DNA of 64,000 bases from Methylorubrum thiocyanatum (GCA_014138645.1 JACJIB010000006.1:124001-188000), one strand, 5' to 3'. Counted from the first letter of the stretch, positions 1-7,797 are shown. Notes: generated from the letters alone by a model not told the origin. Made by a program: numbers and translations.

Positions 1-179
1 ACCTCGTGGACTGGACGCGGGACGACGCGGCGCTGCCCCTCTCCGGCACGCCCGGGGAATGGGACGCGGACATGCAGTGCTATCCCCACGTCTTCACCTG
101 CGAGGGGACGACCTACCTCCTCTACAACGGCAACGCCTTCGGCCGCCTCGGCTTCGGCGCGGCGCGGCTCGACCCGTGA
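1..179 (+). CDS. C-terminal end of a glycosidase-like beta-propeller protein (partial)
   Basis: Only the last 58 codons of this gene lie in the window (frame beginning at base 3, stop TGA at 177-179). The visible part ends MQCYPHVFTCEGTTYLLYNG followed by a Gly/Phe-rich strand. That resembles the last blade of five-bladed propeller glycosidases of the GH32/GH43/GH130 type, which often occur in surface-polysaccharide clusters. The stop overlaps the GTG start of the acetyltransferase by 4 nt, so the two are probably translationally coupled. The family call rests on a short tail and is tentative. Confidence 0.55.
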   Translation, partial: LVDWTRDDAALPLSGTPGEWDADMQCYPHVFTCEGTTYLLYNGNAFGRLGFGAARLDP

Positions 180-679
180 CCGTCGCCCCCGCCATCGCGC
201 GAAACCGCGCCCGGCCGGCGGATGTGGAGGCCCATCTGACGGCGTGCGCGCAGAGCTTCACGCCACCGCTCGGCGAGCGGCGGGCGATCCCCGACTACGC
301 CGCCAAGCTGGTGGCCCGCGCCGAGCGGTTCGAGGCCTGGGACGGTCCGACCCTGATCGGTCTCGTCGCGGTCTACTGCAACGATCCGGCGCGCATCGCG
401 GCCTTCGTGACGAATGTCAGCGTCGTGCCGACGCGGATGGGGATCGGCCTCGGGCGCCGCCTGCTCGCGGCGGCGATCACCCATGCCCGCGATCTCGGCT
501 TCGCGCGGATGGCGCTGAGCGTGGATCGCAGGGCGGCGGCGCTGCGCCTGTATCGCGGACTCGGCTTCACCGACGACGGACGCGACGGGGACACGCTGCA
601 CCTCCGCCTCGATCTGAGGACCCCGTGCCCCGGCGCAGGCGCGGCATCACAGCAGCGAGACAGGGAGGCCCGGCCATGA
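176..679 (+). CDS. GNAT-family N-acetyltransferase
   Basis: A 167-residue protein with a GNAT fold. The acetyl-CoA pyrophosphate-binding loop RMGIGLGRRLL is at about residues 87-97, following the beta-4 strand VTNVSVVP. The family's C-terminal AALRLYRGLGF motif is at about 121-131. I chose the GTG at 176 because its GTGA overlaps the upstream stop, and because the reading frame before it does not look like protein. It overlaps the downstream methyltransferase start by 4 nt (ATGA). The acceptor is unknown. Position between a glycosidase-like gene and a methyltransferase suggests modification of a surface sugar or a small metabolite. Confidence 0.85.
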   Translation: MTVAPAIARNRARPADVEAHLTACAQSFTPPLGERRAIPDYAAKLVARAERFEAWDGPTLIGLVAVYCNDPARIAAFVTNVSVVPTRMGIGLGRRLLAAAITHARDLGFARMALSVDRRAAALRLYRGLGFTDDGRDGDTLHLRLDLRTPCPGAGAASQQRDREARP

Positions 680-1428
680 GCGCGGCGCGCGACTTCGACC
701 GTGAGACGCAGGACGTGGCGGGTCACCGCTACGCCTACGACTTCGACCTCGACGTGATGCACAAATACATGGTGCGCGCCTTCGAGCCGTTCTTCCGGCC
801 GGGCCGGCTGCTCGAACTCGGCAGCTTCCGCGGCGACTTCACCCGGCGCCTGACGCCGTTCTTCGACGACATCACCTGCGTCGAGGCCTCGGGCGAGGCG
901 ATCGCGGCGGCGCGAGGCGCGTTCGGCGAACGTGTGCGCTTCGTCCACGCGACCTTCGAGGACGTGGTCCTGCCCGATTGCTACGATACGGTGGTCCTCA
1001 CCCACGTGCTCGAACATCTCGACGACCCGGTCGGAACGCTTGCCCGCATCGACCGGGACTGGCTCGCCGAGGGCGGACGCCTGCTGCTCGCCTGCCCGAA
1101 CGCCAACGCGCCGTCCCGGCAGATCGCGGTGAAGATGGGCCTGATCTCCCACAACGCCGCCGTCACCGAGGCCGAGCGGCAGCACGGCCACCGCTGCACC
1201 TACAGCCTCGACACGCTGGAACGCGACGCCGCCGCCGCAGGCCTCCGGGTGATCCACCGCTCCGGCGTCTTCTTCAAGGCGCTGGCGAACTTCCAGTGGG
1301 ATGCCCTGCTGAAGACCGACATCGTCTCGCCGGCCTATCTCGACGGCTGCTACGCCCTGGGCCAGCTCTACCCGGACCTGTGCGCGAGCATCTATCTCGT
1401 CTGCGAGCGGGGTTCGCGTGGCGGTTAG
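676..1428 (+). CDS. class I SAM-dependent methyltransferase
   Basis: A 250-residue Methyltransf_23-like enzyme. SAM motif I is LELGSFRGDF at residues 46-55. An acidic residue ends beta-2 (TCVEAS, about 67-72), and the post-motif HVLEHLDDP is at 109-117. The ATG at 676 overlaps the stop of the acetyltransferase, so this is the third member of a tightly coupled set. The family methylates sugars, lipids or small metabolites. The substrate cannot be read from sequence, but the glycosidase-like neighbour favours a glycan or nucleotide sugar. No signal peptide is visible, so it should be cytosolic. Confidence 0.85.
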   Translation: MSAARDFDRETQDVAGHRYAYDFDLDVMHKYMVRAFEPFFRPGRLLELGSFRGDFTRRLTPFFDDITCVEASGEAIAAARGAFGERVRFVHATFEDVVLPDCYDTVVLTHVLEHLDDPVGTLARIDRDWLAEGGRLLLACPNANAPSRQIAVKMGLISHNAAVTEAERQHGHRCTYSLDTLERDAAAAGLRVIHRSGVFFKALANFQWDALLKTDIVSPAYLDGCYALGQLYPDLCASIYLVCERGSRGG

Positions 1429-1651
1429 AGCACCATCCCGACAGGTGACTTCCGGCCCTCGGGATGAGGCAAAACGACATCTCGAAGCAGGGTCGGGGAG
1501 GGATGCAGGCGACGCCGCGGGCCACGGGACGCGATGCATTCGGTCTCCCGATCACATCCCGCGGAGGACGGCTTCGCTTGCCTCCGGCGCAGCGGTAGGA
1601 TGCCGCCCACGGCTTTGCGGCCGGATGCGCGAGCGAGGGGGCGAGGGCGAG

Positions 1652-2128
1652 ATGGAACGTCGGGACTTCATCACGGCACTGGGTGCGGCGGCCGGACTGG
1701 CCTCGATGGCCGCCGTCCGAGCCCAGGCGGCGGAACACGATCATGGCCATGATCACGGGCACGACCACGGCGCTGCGGGCGGCCATCCCGAGCCTGCGAC
1801 GCCGTTCGCGGCGCTGAAGGAGGCGAGTGCCCACTGCGTCTCGACCGGCAACGACTGCCTCAACCACTGCTTCGCCATGCTGGCGATGAAGGACACGAGC
1901 ATGACCGCCTGCATGCGGGCGACCTACGACCTCGTGCATGCCTGCGCGGCGCTGGAAACGCTCGCCGCGGTGAACTCGCCCCACACCCGCGCCATGGCGC
2001 GGGCGGTGGCCGAGGTCTGTGCGGCCTGCGAGACCGAATGCGCCAAGTTCCCGGACATCGCCGCCTGCCGCGCCTGCCGCGATTCCTGCCGCACCTGCGC
2101 GGCCGAGTGCCGGAAGACGGCGGCCTGA
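1652..2128 (+). CDS. Csp1-like exported copper-storage protein (four-helix, 13 Cys)
   Basis: A 158-residue protein starting with a twin-arginine-type signal (MERRDFITALGAAAGLASMA), so it is probably exported folded through Tat. A His/Asp-rich linker (HDHGHDHGHDHG, about residues 31-42) could bind metal. The mature part is helical and contains 13 cysteines spaced along the helices (for example VCAACETEC, AACRACRDSCRTCAAEC). This is the same number described for methanotroph Csp1, a four-helix bundle that stores Cu(I) in its core. The start at 1652 has a purine-rich ribosome site (gagggggcgagggcgag). It stands alone, with no CopZ or CueR beside it. Confidence 0.85.
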   Translation: MERRDFITALGAAAGLASMAAVRAQAAEHDHGHDHGHDHGAAGGHPEPATPFAALKEASAHCVSTGNDCLNHCFAMLAMKDTSMTACMRATYDLVHACAALETLAAVNSPHTRAMARAVAEVCAACETECAKFPDIAACRACRDSCRTCAAECRKTAA

Positions 2129-2149
2129 CCGCCCGGCGCGCATCGGGTC

Positions 2150-2398
2150 TCAGTCGCCCTGGTCCGGGAGAATGTCGCCGAACGGCACGGTGAGGACGGG
2201 CGTGCCGGCCTCGTCGACAACCTCGAAGGCGCAGACGAACCAGTCGCGGACGGCGTCGGAGCGGGTCTGCGCGACGAGGCCGCGCGCCGCCGCCAGGGCG
2301 TGGGCGCGCACCGCCTCCGGTCCCGGCAGGATCTCGCCCTCCGGATCCGGCGCACGCTTGCCGGGGCCGTAGTGCAGATGGAAGAAGTAGCGCGGCAT
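2150..2398 (-). CDS. DUF6894-like small protein
   Basis: An 82-residue protein beginning MPRYFFHLHYG, typical of the small DUF6894 proteins abundant in Methylobacterium and other Rhizobiales. Their function is unknown. It contains an acidic Pro/Gly turn (PDPEGEILPGPEA) and then an amphipathic helix. The start codon shares one base with the stop of the upstream Crp/Fnr gene (TGATG), so both are on one message. It is probably made together with that regulator. Confidence 0.75.
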   Translation of the reverse strand: MPRYFFHLHYGPGKRAPDPEGEILPGPEAVRAHALAAARGLVAQTRSDAVRDWFVCAFEVVDEAGTPVLTVPFGDILPDQGD

Positions 2399-3111
2399 CA
2401 CACGCCCTCGATCAGCCGCGCATATTCCGCCTCCGGCACGCCGTAGCTGCCCTCGGCGAGGGCCTCCAGCAGCGTCCGGTCGAGCACGGTGATGCATCCA
2501 CGCCGGCTGCGGATGCGCCCGGCGCCTTCGAGGTTCTGAAGCGCCAGCGTGACGCCAGAACGCTGGACGCCCAGCATCATCCCCAGGAATTCGTGCTTGA
2601 TCAGCACGTCGTCGCCGTCGAGCCGGTCGTGGCACATCAGGAGCCACCGGGCGAGGCGCGCCTCGATGGTGAAGCTCGCATTGGCGAAGGCGGTCTGCCG
2701 GACCTGCACGACCTCGACCTGGAGGTAGCGCAGCAGCAGGCGCCGCAGCGGATCGCTCTCCTCGATGGCGGCGCAGAGCGGCCCGGTGCCGATCCGGTGC
2801 GCCAGACCGGGCACCTGAACGAAATGATCGTGCGGAACCTGACCGCCGCCGGTCAGAACCGGCACCACGCCGACCACGCCCTCGCGACCGATCATGCCGA
2901 CCTCGACGCGGCCGTCCGATCCGCTCGCCGTGATCGAGCAGATGCCGTCCTCCGGAAAGTAGAGATGCTCGACCGCCACGCCGGATCGGATCAAGGGCTC
3001 CTGCATCGGCAGGTCCGTCGATTGGAGATGCGGCGCGATCCGGGCGAAATCCTCGGGCGGAAACGCCTTGAGAAGACGGTTGCGCACCACCGATTGCGGA
3101 GGATGAGCCAT
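2398..3111 (-). CDS. Crp/Fnr-family transcriptional regulator
   Basis: A 237-residue regulator with an N-terminal cyclic-nucleotide-binding-like beta roll (about 20-140). A long dimer helix is followed by a C-terminal winged helix (about 165-215, containing IKHEFLGMMLGVQRSGVTLAL). There is no N-terminal cysteine cluster, so an FNR-type Fe-S oxygen sensor is unlikely. This subgroup is common as multiple paralogues in Rhizobiales and its ligand is usually unknown. It is transcribed with the DUF6894 gene. A perfect 14-bp palindrome at 3241-3254 lies about 130 bp upstream and could be a regulatory site. Confidence 0.88.
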   Translation of the reverse strand: MAHPPQSVVRNRLLKAFPPEDFARIAPHLQSTDLPMQEPLIRSGVAVEHLYFPEDGICSITASGSDGRVEVGMIGREGVVGVVPVLTGGGQVPHDHFVQVPGLAHRIGTGPLCAAIEESDPLRRLLLRYLQVEVVQVRQTAFANASFTIEARLARWLLMCHDRLDGDDVLIKHEFLGMMLGVQRSGVTLALQNLEGAGRIRSRRGCITVLDRTLLEALAEGSYGVPEAEYARLIEGV

Positions 3112-3479
3112 GGCTCCCCCTTTATTTCAAAGTGCACCGCAATCGGCGCCTGACATCGCGCGTTTCGTCTCGATCCGAAGTCCAGCCTATTCAGATGTGG
3201 CATCGTCGACGGATTTCAACATCAATCAACGAAAGCCCTGAAACGATATCGTTTTGCAACAAATATTGCGACACCCTCGGAATGTCGGGAATCGCACCTA
3301 AATTGGGACCTCACTTACGTGCTGCTCGATTGACCCGTAGAATGCCTCGCAATACTCCCGCTCGCCAGCGCCTTGCCTTGGGCCGCTCTCGCGTGGCGGG
3401 CAGTGCGTGAGAGGCATCGCGAACCGCTGCGCCGCCCGGCGTCGGAGCGGCTCGTGCGCTTCAGGTTTCGAGGGCGAGC
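3112..3479. other. intergenic region between divergent Crp/Fnr genes
   Basis: This 368-bp stretch separates two divergently transcribed regulator genes and is clearly richer in A+T between 3190 and 3300 than the coding DNA around it. It holds the palindrome listed separately. I see no convincing open frame. Confidence 0.6.
3241..3254. promoter_or_regulatory. perfect 14-bp palindrome AAACGATATCGTTT
   Basis: A perfect dyad in an A+T-rich intergenic region between two regulator genes, hence a candidate operator. The same half-site (GAAACGAT / ATCGTTTC) recurs with an 8-bp spacer at 59540-59563. The binding protein is not known. Confidence 0.4.
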
Positions 3480-3641
3480 ATGACACAGCCGGACCACGGC
3501 GATTTCGTCCTGCCGGTCCAGACCGACCCGATCGTCGGCCTGGATCGGACCGCCTCCGCAGCGGCGCGAGGCCTCGCCGACCGGAGCCCGGCCCTCGCGG
3601 TGATGGCGGAACTGGCCGCTCGGGCGGGACGGGTCGAATGA
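3480..3641 (+). CDS. small protein of 53 aa, coupled to a Crp/Fnr gene
   Basis: A short frame encoding 53 residues (MTQPDHGDFVLPVQTDP, then an Ala/Arg-rich helical part ending ARAGRVE). It has a purine-rich stretch (cgagggcgagc) just before the ATG and a 4-nt ATGA overlap with the next start. That overlap is the best argument that it is translated. No family is recognised. It may be a leader or a small partner of the regulator. Codon-position G+C is consistent with coding, but the length makes this uncertain. Confidence 0.5.
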   Translation: MTQPDHGDFVLPVQTDPIVGLDRTASAAARGLADRSPALAVMAELAARAGRVE

Positions 3642-4387
3642 AGGTCCTGGCGGGCGGTGGCGCGGCGGTGAGCGGGCCTGTCCTTCGCAAGCTGCAAGGC
3701 TTTGGAAGGCTGGAGGAAGCCGACACGGCGGCCCTGGCGCTGGTCGAGGCGGGGACGCGGCTGGTTCCGGCGGGCACCGATCTGATCCGCGAGGGTGACC
3801 GGCCCGAGGGCATGATCGCCGTCACCGAGGGGTTCGCCTGCCGCTACAAGCTGCGGGAGAACGGGGCGCGCCAGATCATGGCCTACCTCGTCCCGGGCGA
3901 TGTCTGCGATCTCGACAACGGGGCCTTGAACCGGATGGACCACACGGTCGGGACGCTGTCCACCTGCCGGGTGGCGCGGATCATGCCCGAGACCGCTCGG
4001 GAGCTGCGTCAGCACCCCGCACTCGCCCGCGGTCTGCGCAAAGCCGCCCTCATCGACGAGGCGACCCTGCGCGAATGGCTGATGAATATCGGCCGCCGCT
4101 CGGCCGTGGAGCGCCTCGCGCACCTGTTCTGCGAGCTGCTCGTGCGCCTGCGGGCCGTGGGGCTGACCAGCGGCAACAGCTACGAACTGCCGATCACCCA
4201 GCTCGACCTCGCCGACACCACCGGCATGACCAGTGTCCACGTGAACCGCTCGCTGGGGGAACTCAAGCGCGAGGGGCTGATCGAGCGCAAGAGCAAGCGA
4301 CTGACCCTGTGCGACCCGGCCCGCCTCGCCGAGGTCGCCGAGTTCCGGCCGGACTACCTGCATCGGGAGGAGCCGTTCTCGGCCTGA
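3638..4387 (+). CDS. Crp/Fnr-family transcriptional regulator
   Basis: A 249-residue Crp/Fnr protein. The N-terminal cyclic-nucleotide-binding-like domain (about 20-140) includes GTDLIREGDRPEGMIAVTEGFACRYK. The C-terminal HTH_Crp (about 165-230) has LPITQLDLADTTGMTSVHVNRSLGELKREGLI, with the recognition helix around TSVHVNRSLGEL. No FNR-like cysteine motif is visible. The ATG at 3638 overlaps the stop of the 53-residue frame. It is a distinct paralogue of the divergent regulator at 2398-3111. The ligand is not predictable. Confidence 0.88.
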   Translation: MKVLAGGGAAVSGPVLRKLQGFGRLEEADTAALALVEAGTRLVPAGTDLIREGDRPEGMIAVTEGFACRYKLRENGARQIMAYLVPGDVCDLDNGALNRMDHTVGTLSTCRVARIMPETARELRQHPALARGLRKAALIDEATLREWLMNIGRRSAVERLAHLFCELLVRLRAVGLTSGNSYELPITQLDLADTTGMTSVHVNRSLGELKREGLIERKSKRLTLCDPARLAEVAEFRPDYLHREEPFSA

Positions 4388-4499
4388 GGCCGGATCCGCC
4401 TCGACCGGGCAGCCCGGTCCGAGACGGCCGGGCCGCGCCTTGACGGCCGGACACGGGCGCAAGGCCCGCGTCCGAGGGACGCCGCCGAGGGACGCCGCC

Positions 4500-4778
4500 T
4501 CAGCGGTCGCGCGTCTTCGTGGTCCGCGAATCCTGGTTCTTGTTACCCTCCGCGGCGGGCGACGTTCCCGGAACACCGGTATTGCCCGAGCCGCCGCCCA
4601 TCTCCCCGGCCTTCATGGCGTCGCCCTTCTGCATCTCGCCCGCCGTTCCGGCCCGGGAGGTGCCGGAGGGCGCCGACGGCTGGGCAGCGCCCTGGCCGGA
4701 CGTCTCCTGTGCCGATGCGGTGCCGAGACCGCCGGCGAGAAGAAGCGCGGCAACACAAGCGGTGTGAATCTTCATCAT
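4500..4778 (-). CDS. small secreted Gly/Ser/Thr-rich protein
   Basis: A 92-residue protein (91 if the second of two consecutive ATG codons is used). It has a clear Sec signal peptide, MMKIHTACVAALLLAGGLGTASA, with likely cleavage after TASA. The mature part is hydrophilic and low in complexity (QPSAPSGTSRAG, MGGGSGNTGVPGTSPAAEGNKNQDSRTTKTRD), so it is probably disordered. An aggag ribosome site precedes it. It is likely periplasmic. Such small proteins are common in Methylobacterium and have no assigned role. Confidence 0.65.
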   Translation of the reverse strand: MMKIHTACVAALLLAGGLGTASAQETSGQGAAQPSAPSGTSRAGTAGEMQKGDAMKAGEMGGGSGNTGVPGTSPAAEGNKNQDSRTTKTRDR

Positions 4779-5304
4779 GCAAGAACTCCTGAAAGTGATT
4801 CTATCGTAAACACGCAGACACCGCGATGTTCCAAGATTGTTTTTAGCTTATCTTTAATATTATTTTATACTTACGTTGACGCAGCCCTTGCCTGTTCGCT
4901 GAGAAATCTTGTCCATCACTGTGGCGCCGAGCGTCAGCACTCCCGGCGGGTCGACCGGACACCGTCGATCACCGTGCCGCACGACGCTTCGACCCGGCCG
5001 AGACCGGGCACACGGCGCTCCCCGGCGCCTTTCGTATCGGCGATACGTTACAACCAACGAAACCCGAACAACCGCCCAGAGCAGCAGCGTCTATCCGCAG
5101 TGTTTCTCCGGAGATCGTCTGATCATCCGCAAGCGTGTCGATCGTCGATCCTGCGAGTCCCGCTTGCCAGTCCCGATCCGGTAGAGAGGGAGCCTCGGAC
5201 CTGCATCCGCACAGGCTCAAGGAACGAGCCGTCATCTTCTGGCGTTCATCGTCGGACCTTGGCCGGGAGCTTTTGCCCGGTCGGCGTGAGACAGGAGACG
5301 TTCG
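4779..5304. other. long A+T-rich intergenic region
   Basis: This 526-bp region contains no convincing gene. The part at about 4800-4880 is unusually A+T-rich (tttttagcttatctttaatatt) and is probably the promoter region of the minus-strand secreted protein. Further right is a 15-bp palindrome, listed separately. The short frames here have poor composition and no ribosome sites. Confidence 0.55.
5033..5047. promoter_or_regulatory. 15-bp palindrome CGTATCG-G-CGATACG
   Basis: Seven-base perfect arms around a single central base, in a non-coding stretch. It is a candidate operator. The nearest downstream gene on the plus strand starts at 5305. Confidence 0.3.
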
Positions 5305-5568
5305 ATGGTGAGGATCGGAACCCGCACGATGCTGGCTCTGATCGCCTTCTCTGCCGCCGGGACCGCCAGCGTGCGGGCCGGTGAGGAGGAGCAGGCCGCC
5401 CTCTGCCGCGACGACGTCATGCGGCTGTGCCTGACCTCGATCCCGGATCGCGGCCGCATCGTGAGCTGCATGCGGGCGCAGCGGGCGAGCCTCAGCCCCG
5501 GTTGCCGGGCCGTGCTCGACGAGGGGACCGCCGCGACGGCCGGCCGGCACTCCGCAAGCCTCCGCTGA
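5305..5568 (+). CDS. small secreted cysteine-rich-repeat protein
   Basis: An 87-residue protein with a signal peptide (MVRIGTRTMLALIAFSAAGTASVRA). It is followed by one copy of the cysteine-rich repeat seen in PF00839-like proteins: C-x2-D-x4-C, a Gly-Arg-Ile turn, then SCMRAQRASLSPGCRAV. The four cysteines (about residues 34, 42, 55 and 67) probably form two disulfides in the periplasm. Function is unknown. It lies 107 bp before another small secreted gene in the same direction. Confidence 0.65.
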   Translation: MVRIGTRTMLALIAFSAAGTASVRAGEEEQAALCRDDVMRLCLTSIPDRGRIVSCMRAQRASLSPGCRAVLDEGTAATAGRHSASLR

Positions 5569-5675
5569 GCCCCCCGGGTGTCCCCCTTGTTCCGCTTCAC
5601 GCGGCAGCAGGCGCGGACCGTGCCGAGACGGCCCCCATGCCCGACTCCGATTCAAGACAGAGGAGACATCTCCCG

Positions 5676-6101
5676 ATGAACCGCTCGATCCTCTCCCTCG
5701 TTCTGCTCGCCGGCCTGACGGCGCCCGCCCTCACCACTGGGCCGGCGGCTGCGGTCGAGGGCTCCCCGGTGCTGCTTCACGGCAATTACTGCGGGCCCGG
5801 CAACAGGGCGCCGGCAGCGCCGATCGATGCGCTCGACGCGGCCTGCGCCCGCCACGACGCCTGCACCCCGGACGGCGCACTGGCGCCGCGCGCCTGCAAC
5901 CTGCGGCTTCAGGCGGAGGCCGAGCGCGTGGCCGACGACCCGCGCCAGCCGGAAGATCTGCGGATGATGGCCGGGCTCGTCGCCTCGGGCGCGGCCATGA
6001 TGCCCTCGGCCCCGTCGGCCGCGCCGCGCGCCCCCTCCGCCGTGCCCGCTGCAGTCGATGTCGGGACGCAGCCCGACGCCGACCTGCTTCCCGACGAATA
6101 G
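5676..6101 (+). CDS. secreted phospholipase A2-like protein
   Basis: A 141-residue protein with a signal peptide (about 1-26). It then carries the hallmarks of the PLA2 fold: a calcium-loop-like YCGPGN at 38-43 and the active-site helix PIDALDAACARHDAC, in which H60-D61 correspond to the catalytic His-Asp of the family. The C-terminal third is Ala/Pro/Ser-rich and probably disordered. The ATG at 5676 was preferred over upstream starts because of an aggag ribosome site 10-14 nt before it and because the signal peptide begins there. The substrate is presumably phospholipid, but activity is not established for such short bacterial homologues. Confidence 0.65.
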   Translation: MNRSILSLVLLAGLTAPALTTGPAAAVEGSPVLLHGNYCGPGNRAPAAPIDALDAACARHDACTPDGALAPRACNLRLQAEAERVADDPRQPEDLRMMAGLVASGAAMMPSAPSAAPRAPSAVPAAVDVGTQPDADLLPDE

Positions 6102-6145
6102 CACGCCGGCGATCGAGCCCGAGCGGCGGGGCGTCGCGAGATCGC

Positions 6146-7234
6146 TCAGGCGCCCCGCGCGAGTTCCGTGGTGATGTGCTTCACCGAGGGCGTGACGATC
6201 GCCACGAACTGCGCCTCGCGCAGGCGCCGGAACGCCTCCGCCCCCTCCAGATAGCCGCGCGCGCCGAACTGGAGCATGGCCGCTTGCGCCGCCTCCAGTG
6301 CCAGCCAGGAAATATCGAGACGCAAGCGCAGGGTCTCCAGGAAGGTCGCGCGGTCGGTCTCCGTGTGAGCCTGCGCCGACATGGCGACGCGCGTGCGCAG
6401 GGCGTCTGCCCGCGCCTCGATCGCCTCCGGCCCGAGCGGCAGGAACGCCGCGTTCGCGCGCCCGCGTCCGTCCTCGCGCATCAGCGCAGCGACCCCGCGG
6501 GCGAGCCCGAGCCCCATCCCGGCCTGGAGCAGCACGAAGCCGTTGCGGATGCGCGGCACGAACGCGGCGGCGTCGTGGGTGATGACGTCTTCGTCGGCCA
6601 GATGCCCGTCGCGGATCATCACGGTGTAGGTGCCGGTGCCTTCGAGCGCGACGAAGCGGGCATTGGCCGCGATCGACACGGCCTCGCCGCCGGCCTCGAA
6701 CAGCCCCATCACCCGCCGCCCGTCGGGGAGCGAGAGGATGCCGGCGAAGCGGTGGCCGGGACCCAGATTGGAGACCCAGGGCAGGCGCCCGCGCACCCGG
6801 TAGCCGTCGCCTGCGCGCTCGCCCTGGAGCGCCAGCGGCTCGATGCCGGAGAACGCCTTCATCGGGTTCGACAGCCCGGTGCCGCCGAGCGCCGCGCCCG
6901 CGGCAAGGGCCGCGAGGTGGCGGCGCGGGCCGGCCTCGTCGCCGCGGGCGAGATACCAGATCAGGGCGTCCTGGCACCACATGCAGAAGGCGGTGGAGAG
7001 GCAGGCCTGACCCGCCTCCGTCATCGCGTCGATGGCGGCGAGGAGCCCCGCCGCGGTGCCGTCGACGTGGTGCCCATACGCCCCGGCCGCCCCGAGCGCC
7101 CGCAGGATGTCGTCGGGATACGCTCCGGCATCGATCGCGCCGAGGCGCGGGCGTAAGCGCTCGCGCACGATCCCGGCCACGATCCCTGCGACGTCGGGCG
7201 GGAGGGATTCCGCGATGCGGGCGCTGGCGGCCAT
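6146..7234 (-). CDS. acyl-CoA dehydrogenase-fold flavoprotein (SfnB/DszC-like context)
   Basis: A 362-residue protein with the acyl-CoA dehydrogenase fold: helical N-domain, central beta region (about 120-215, including WVSNLGPGHRFAG) and helical C-domain. It is the last gene of a minus-strand set with an OsmC protein and a TauABC/SsuABC-type transporter, starting 5 nt after the OsmC stop. In organosulfur-scavenging loci, proteins of this fold act as reduced-flavin-dependent monooxygenases rather than fatty-acid enzymes. The classical catalytic Glu could not be placed with confidence. I infer a role in processing the imported compound. Confidence 0.7.
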   Translation of the reverse strand: MAASARIAESLPPDVAGIVAGIVRERLRPRLGAIDAGAYPDDILRALGAAGAYGHHVDGTAAGLLAAIDAMTEAGQACLSTAFCMWCQDALIWYLARGDEAGPRRHLAALAAGAALGGTGLSNPMKAFSGIEPLALQGERAGDGYRVRGRLPWVSNLGPGHRFAGILSLPDGRRVMGLFEAGGEAVSIAANARFVALEGTGTYTVMIRDGHLADEDVITHDAAAFVPRIRNGFVLLQAGMGLGLARGVAALMREDGRGRANAAFLPLGPEAIEARADALRTRVAMSAQAHTETDRATFLETLRLRLDISWLALEAAQAAMLQFGARGYLEGAEAFRRLREAQFVAIVTPSVKHITTELARGA

Positions 7235-7239
7235 GGGTG

Positions 7240-7797
7240 TCACACCCGCGCCAGGGTGACGGAGACCGGGTTCTTCACCGTGTTGAGCACCGGCGACCAT
7301 TGCCCGGCATGGGCCACGAGTTCGTCGAGTTCGGCCGGGCTCGCGCCCTCGATGTCGAGATGCACCTTGAGCCGGACCGTGGTGAGCCCGACCGGCTTCT
7401 CGGAGAGGTCGCCGGTGCCCCAGACCGAGGTGATGTTGATGTCGCCCTCCGACTCGACCTCGATGCCCTTCACGGTCCAGCCGCGGGCGATGGCGTTGGC
7501 CTGGAGCCCGACCGCAACGCAGGTGCCGAGGGCGGCGAGCAACGCTTCGGTCGGGTTCGGCGCGGTGTCGTCGCCGAGCAGGGCCGGCGGCTCGTCGACG
7601 ATGTGGGCGTCGAGATTGCGGATGTAGTTCAGGTGGCGGAAGCGGCGCCCCTCGGCGACGGTGCGGGCGCGCACGGTCTTCACCACGCTCGGATCGGCCC
7701 GGCCCTTCTCGGAGAGGGCGTGCAGCCGCTCGCGGTCGATCGGCTCGAACACCTTCTCGAAGGTCTGGACGATTTCCTTGGCAGCGGTCACGGTCAT
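7240..7797 (-). CDS. OsmC/Ohr-family protein lacking the second cysteine
   Basis: A 185-residue OsmC-fold protein with the first conserved cysteine in AALGTCVAVGLQANA (about residue 92). The position where peroxidatic OsmC/Ohr proteins have their second cysteine reads WSPVLNTV, so thiol peroxidase activity by the usual Cys pair is doubtful. A GAGGAA ribosome site precedes the start. It sits between the permease gene (10 bp) and the dehydrogenase-fold gene (5 bp), so it is very likely in the same operon. It may bind or detoxify a sulfur intermediate, which is inference from context. Confidence 0.82.
   Translation of the reverse strand: MTVTAAKEIVQTFEKVFEPIDRERLHALSEKGRADPSVVKTVRARTVAEGRRFRHLNYIRNLDAHIVDEPPALLGDDTAPNPTEALLAALGTCVAVGLQANAIARGWTVKGIEVESEGDINITSVWGTGDLSEKPVGLTTVRLKVHLDIEGASPAELDELVAHAGQWSPVLNTVKNPVSVTLARV

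Noticed and set aside
2398..4387. Fe-S FNR-type oxygen sensors
   Set aside because: Neither Crp/Fnr protein here has the N-terminal cysteine cluster of FNR, so direct oxygen sensing was not claimed.
4860..5600. Several short frames across the 4.8-5.3 kb gap and antisense to the Cys-rich gene
   Set aside because: They have no ribosome sites, no conserved motif and composition typical of shadows. The plus-strand signal-peptide proteins explain the coding part.
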